A DNA stretch of 64,000 bases from Bacillus sp. FJAT-44742 (lineage in GTDB: Bacteria; Bacillota; Bacilli; Bacillales; Marinococcaceae), in NCBI RefSeq assembly GCF_002797315.1, contig NZ_KZ454936.1:1239133-1303132 (forward strand), written 5' to 3'. Both the position numbers and the translations under genes were made by a program. Position 1 is the first letter of the stretch, and every line of letters begins with the position of its first letter. Below, piece by piece: positions 61,621 through 64,000 of the stretch. A model generated the notes under the pieces. It made no database searches, had not been told where the DNA came from, and was given only the letters and a program-made list of their open reading frames with translations.

Positions 61621-61762
61621 TTTTTAACAAATCAAATCTAACGGCTCGGTCAAAATCAATCGTTTTATTTACCTAGTTTATAAAACTCCCATGAAAAAGA
61701 GAAGGAGGGGGTAACCGTTTCTTCTCTTTACCTATGTACATCCATTTTAGGAGATGAGAAAA

Positions 61763-62944
61763 ATGAAAAGACCATTTCCATTATTTCCTACTTCATTAAT
61801 GGGAAGCATGCCTAGATCAAAAGAGGTTTTAAGCGCACTAAGAAAGATGAGAAGAGGAACGATTGAACGAAATGACTTTAACAAGCTAATTGAGATGGAA
61901 ACCAAAAAGGTGATTAATCTACAAGATGGTCTTGGGATTGATATCATCACAAGTGGAGAAATTGGACGAGATAACTATGTGTCCTTTGTTTCCGATAAAA
62001 TTAGTGGCGTAGAAATGATGAGCATGAGTGAAATGCTCGATTATATTGAAGATAAACAAGCTTTTGAAAATATATTGACCACACTTGATGTTCCAGCAAT
62101 CAGTATTAAAAATGCCATTTGTGTCGGTAAGTTGAAACACAAAGGTGATATTGTCGCAGATGAGCTTAGGACTATGAAGAAATTTACTGATAAACCCGTA
62201 AAGATTACATTACCCGGTCCCTATCTCCTTACAAGATCAATGTGGCTTCCTAATCTCTCTGGTAAGTTTTACGGGAGCAAGGAGGAACTTGGGCAAGATG
62301 TTATAAAGGTTATGAAGGAAGAGATAGACAATCTGATCAATATCGGAGTTGATGTAATTCAATTTGATGAACCGGTATTGACCGAGGTGGTTTTTACAGA
62401 TGGAAGGCCAAGGTCGTTTATGTGCGCTGCTCTTTCCGAAAAAAAGGATCCTAAAGAGGAGCTAGAATTCGCCAGTTCCTTGATTGGGCAGATAATGGAG
62501 TATATTGATAGAACAAAAACCGTTGCTTCTATTCATATCTGCAGAGGAAACTGGAGTAAGAATGAGAGCATATTATTGACAGGCCCCTATACGCCGCTGA
62601 TAGAGTTATTTGCGAAGGTGAATCCTGATCTATTGACACTTGAATTCTCAACACCAAGGGCAGGAGAGTTGAACTCCTTATTAGCTGATCCAAAAATTCG
62701 TGAGAATCCAGTACTTGGCTTAGGTGTGATTAATCCACGTACAGATGAAATTGAGACAATGGACTCCATTTTATCAAGAGTGGAAGAAGCCATGACTTCT
62801 CTTCCAAAGGAAAAAATATGGCTGAATCCTGACTGCGGGTTTGCAACCTTTTCAAGTAGTCCAGTTAACATACTTGAAAATATCTCAGGTAAAATACGCT
62901 CACTAACAGAAGCCGCTTCAGTATTAAGGAGCAAATATGAGTAA
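61763..62944 (+). CDS. MetE-core methyltransferase (cobalamin-independent methionine synthase-like)
   Basis: This barrel enzyme of 393 residues corresponds to the C-terminal catalytic half of MetE. The zinc ligands are all present: His258 and Cys260 (IHICRGNW), Glu294 (LTLEFSTPRAG) and Cys358 (WLNPDCGFAT). GEIGRDNYVSFVSDKI and IQFDEPVLTEV also fit. It transfers a methyl group to or from a thiolate, but the donor cannot be read from the sequence; the N-terminal folate half of full MetE is absent. ATG at 61763 follows TTAGGAG by 9 bases. It overlaps the next gene by 8 bp. Confidence 0.85.
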   Translation: MKRPFPLFPTSLMGSMPRSKEVLSALRKMRRGTIERNDFNKLIEMETKKVINLQDGLGIDIITSGEIGRDNYVSFVSDKISGVEMMSMSEMLDYIEDKQAFENILTTLDVPAISIKNAICVGKLKHKGDIVADELRTMKKFTDKPVKITLPGPYLLTRSMWLPNLSGKFYGSKEELGQDVIKVMKEEIDNLINIGVDVIQFDEPVLTEVVFTDGRPRSFMCAALSEKKDPKEELEFASSLIGQIMEYIDRTKTVASIHICRGNWSKNESILLTGPYTPLIELFAKVNPDLLTLEFSTPRAGELNSLLADPKIRENPVLGLGVINPRTDEIETMDSILSRVEEAMTSLPKEKIWLNPDCGFATFSSSPVNILENISGKIRSLTEAASVLRSKYE

Positions 62945-63428
62945 ACAGCCAAGAGATGAAATAAATACATTACAGGAGTCCAGAGTTTTTGATATGAGCT
63001 TTAGAGGAACGTCTAATGATCTCTCATCTGTGAAAATTTTTACAAATAATAATAGCTTTCAGATTCAAAAGGAAGTCAGTTTTGACTCAGAATACGAACA
63101 AATTAGTAGTCTCGAGTATTTTGGAGGATCTGTTTTAAGTAGCATTATATTGACCCTTTTAGAGCAGTCCAAAAAGGAGGGGTCCATTATTGAAGAAATT
63201 GAAGGAGTTTTGAATCTTTCACTGGAAAACCCTCTAACCTTATTAGGCGTAAGAGGTTATGAGGATGAACCGTGTATCAATAAAATAACGGTAACCGTTT
63301 ATTTATATGTTGAACTTAAAGACAGTAATTTTTTTGATTTTTGTACCAAGGCGCTCAACCGTTCACCTGTTTATAATACCTTAAAGAGATCCATGGATCT
63401 AGAAGTTAACTTCAAGGAGCTTTTATGA
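62937..63428 (+). CDS. OsmC-like protein lacking the catalytic cysteines
   Basis: The 163 residues follow the OsmC/Ohr layout: YFGGSVLSSIILTLLEQSKK in the central helix and FCTKALNRSPVYNTLKRSMD near the end. In OsmC/Ohr both positions carry a redox Cys (around SCLxM and CPV); here they are Ser or Ile. It is thus unlikely to be a peroxidase and may bind the cluster's sulfur compound. The start overlaps the MetE-like gene by 8 bp, so the two are translationally coupled. Confidence 0.65.
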   Translation: MSKQPRDEINTLQESRVFDMSFRGTSNDLSSVKIFTNNNSFQIQKEVSFDSEYEQISSLEYFGGSVLSSIILTLLEQSKKEGSIIEEIEGVLNLSLENPLTLLGVRGYEDEPCINKITVTVYLYVELKDSNFFDFCTKALNRSPVYNTLKRSMDLEVNFKELL

Positions 63429-63472
63429 GGAGCCAATTTCAATAGATCAAGAATGCTATCCATTATGCACGA

Positions 63473-63508
63473 GTCCGAGAATCTGTTTGGAATTCTCGGA
63501 CTTCTTTA
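63473..63508 (+). terminator. Terminator of the four-gene cluster
   Basis: GTCCGAGAAT pairs with ATTCTCGGAC across 9 bases, followed by TTCTTT. Confidence 0.8.
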
Positions 63509-63590
63509 TGTGTGTTAAATTCAAACTCCATTTCTTTTAAACATTTCAATATGGCCAAACTTTTACATTTGAAGGTTCTTATCTTTCCAA

Positions 63591-63627
63591 AACAAGGAGG
63601 CGCCTTATATAAGAGCGCCTCCTTGTT
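63591..63627. terminator. Terminator hairpin after pyruvate carboxylase
   Basis: AACAAGGAGGCGC pairs perfectly with GCGCCTCCTTGTT. On the minus strand it is followed by TTTTGG and lies 14 bp from the stop codon of the leftward gene. Confidence 0.75.
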
Positions 63628-63640
63628 ATGTTTTTGAAAA

Positions 63641-64000
63641 CTATTTTTGTATTTCTAGAATTAAATCTCCTGTTTCAATGGTTTCCCCATCGGAGACATG
63701 AACATCTCTTACTAATCCATCAAAAGGAGATTGGACGGTGGTTTCCATTTTCATTGCTTCAGTAACAGCTAATTGATCTCCTTTTTTTACTTTGTTTCCT
63801 TTTGTCACTAAAACCTTAAGCACAGTACCTGGCATAGAAGCACCAATATGCTCCTCATTCTGTCGATCTGCTTTCGGTTTCACAGCAGATGATGTTTCAA
63901 TATTGAAATCCTTTATTGTTACTTCACGTGATTTTCCATTTAGTTCAAAGTAAACAACACGAGTACCGTCAATACGAGGTTCCCCTATGGAAACAAGTTT
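63641..64000 (-). CDS. pyc: Pyruvate carboxylase, C-terminal biotin carrier part (cut by window edge)
   Basis: The last 119 codons of a leftward gene are visible. They encode RVVYFELNGKSREVTIKD, typical of pyruvate carboxylase between the carboxyltransferase and carrier domains. The biotinyl domain MPGTVLKVLVTKGNKVKKGD follows, with the biotinylated Lys in TEAMKMETT. The full enzyme has about 1150 residues, the rest lying off the right edge. It makes oxaloacetate from pyruvate and bicarbonate. Confidence 0.92.
   Translation of the reverse strand, partial: KLVSIGEPRIDGTRVVYFELNGKSREVTIKDFNIETSSAVKPKADRQNEEHIGASMPGTVLKVLVTKGNKVKKGDQLAVTEAMKMETTVQSPFDGLVRDVHVSDGETIETGDLILEIQK

Overview
The window comes from a low-GC, spore-forming Bacillaceae. 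Sda-like, Spo0E-like, YjcZ-like and GerAB-like sequences indicate a sporulating Firmicute. Very acidic exported proteins, a glycine-betaine-type binding protein and Na+-coupled carriers suggest a halophilic or alkaliphilic member of the Halobacillus/Virgibacillus kind. That placement is inference. No rRNA, tRNA, complete IS element or CRISPR array was seen.

Region 1 (1-10.4 kb) is an alpha-xyloside/xylose locus: divergent ROK repressor XylR (cut by the window edge), XylR-type operator, sugar ABC importer (binding lipoprotein plus two permeases), GH31 alpha-xylosidase, xylose isomerase, a terminator, xylulokinase and a PucR-type regulator. Region 2 (10.4-20.1 kb) is mixed: coiled-coil membrane proteins, a TauE exporter, a hotdog thioesterase, a broken amino-acid oxidase gene, an Mrr-type endonuclease, a secreted metallo-beta-lactamase/helix-hairpin-helix lipoprotein with its DUF3006 partner, small basic ORFs and a dead methyltransferase fragment. 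Region 3 (20.3-26.2 kb) is an acyl-CoA operon behind a perfect 28-bp palindrome: thioesterase, unknown protein, carboxyltransferase, acyl-CoA ligase, and a sodium symporter with a small membrane partner.

Region 4 (26.3-33.6 kb) opens with a peroxiredoxin whose catalytic cysteine codon is an in-frame TGA followed by a bacterial SECIS-like hairpin, so it is probably a selenoprotein. Then come a 21-bp-repeat acidic secreted protein, small membrane and sporulation proteins, a patatin and a manganese catalase. Region 5 (33.6-41.0 kb) is a tricarboxylate module: CitA/CitB-type two-component system, TctC-A-B transporter behind a cre site, a methyltransferase and a methylisocitrate-lyase-family enzyme. 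Region 6 (41.0-47.2 kb) is decaying DNA (group II intron maturase remnant, ketopantoate reductase remnant, GerAB and Spo0E fragments) around intact RsbR, Spo0E-like and YjcZ-like genes.

Region 7 (47.3-53.5 kb) holds a LysR regulator divergent from selA, the enzyme that makes Sec-tRNA, so the window encodes both a selenocysteine-pathway enzyme and a candidate selenoprotein. A 14-bp palindrome in the lysR-selA gap recurs upstream of the nearby citrate synthase gene. SbtA-like and MpsC-like genes suggest bicarbonate uptake. Region 8 (53.6-59.2 kb) has a sensor kinase and a sigma-54 activator followed by a textbook -24/-12 promoter driving an orphan OpuAC-type binding protein and an internally shortened MmgE/PrpD gene. 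Region 9 (59.6-63.4 kb) is an unfamiliar four-gene cluster: acyl-CoA-dehydrogenase-fold flavoprotein, PhnD-like binding protein without signal peptide, MetE-core methyltransferase and cysteine-poor OsmC-like protein. The window ends in the 3' end of pyruvate carboxylase.
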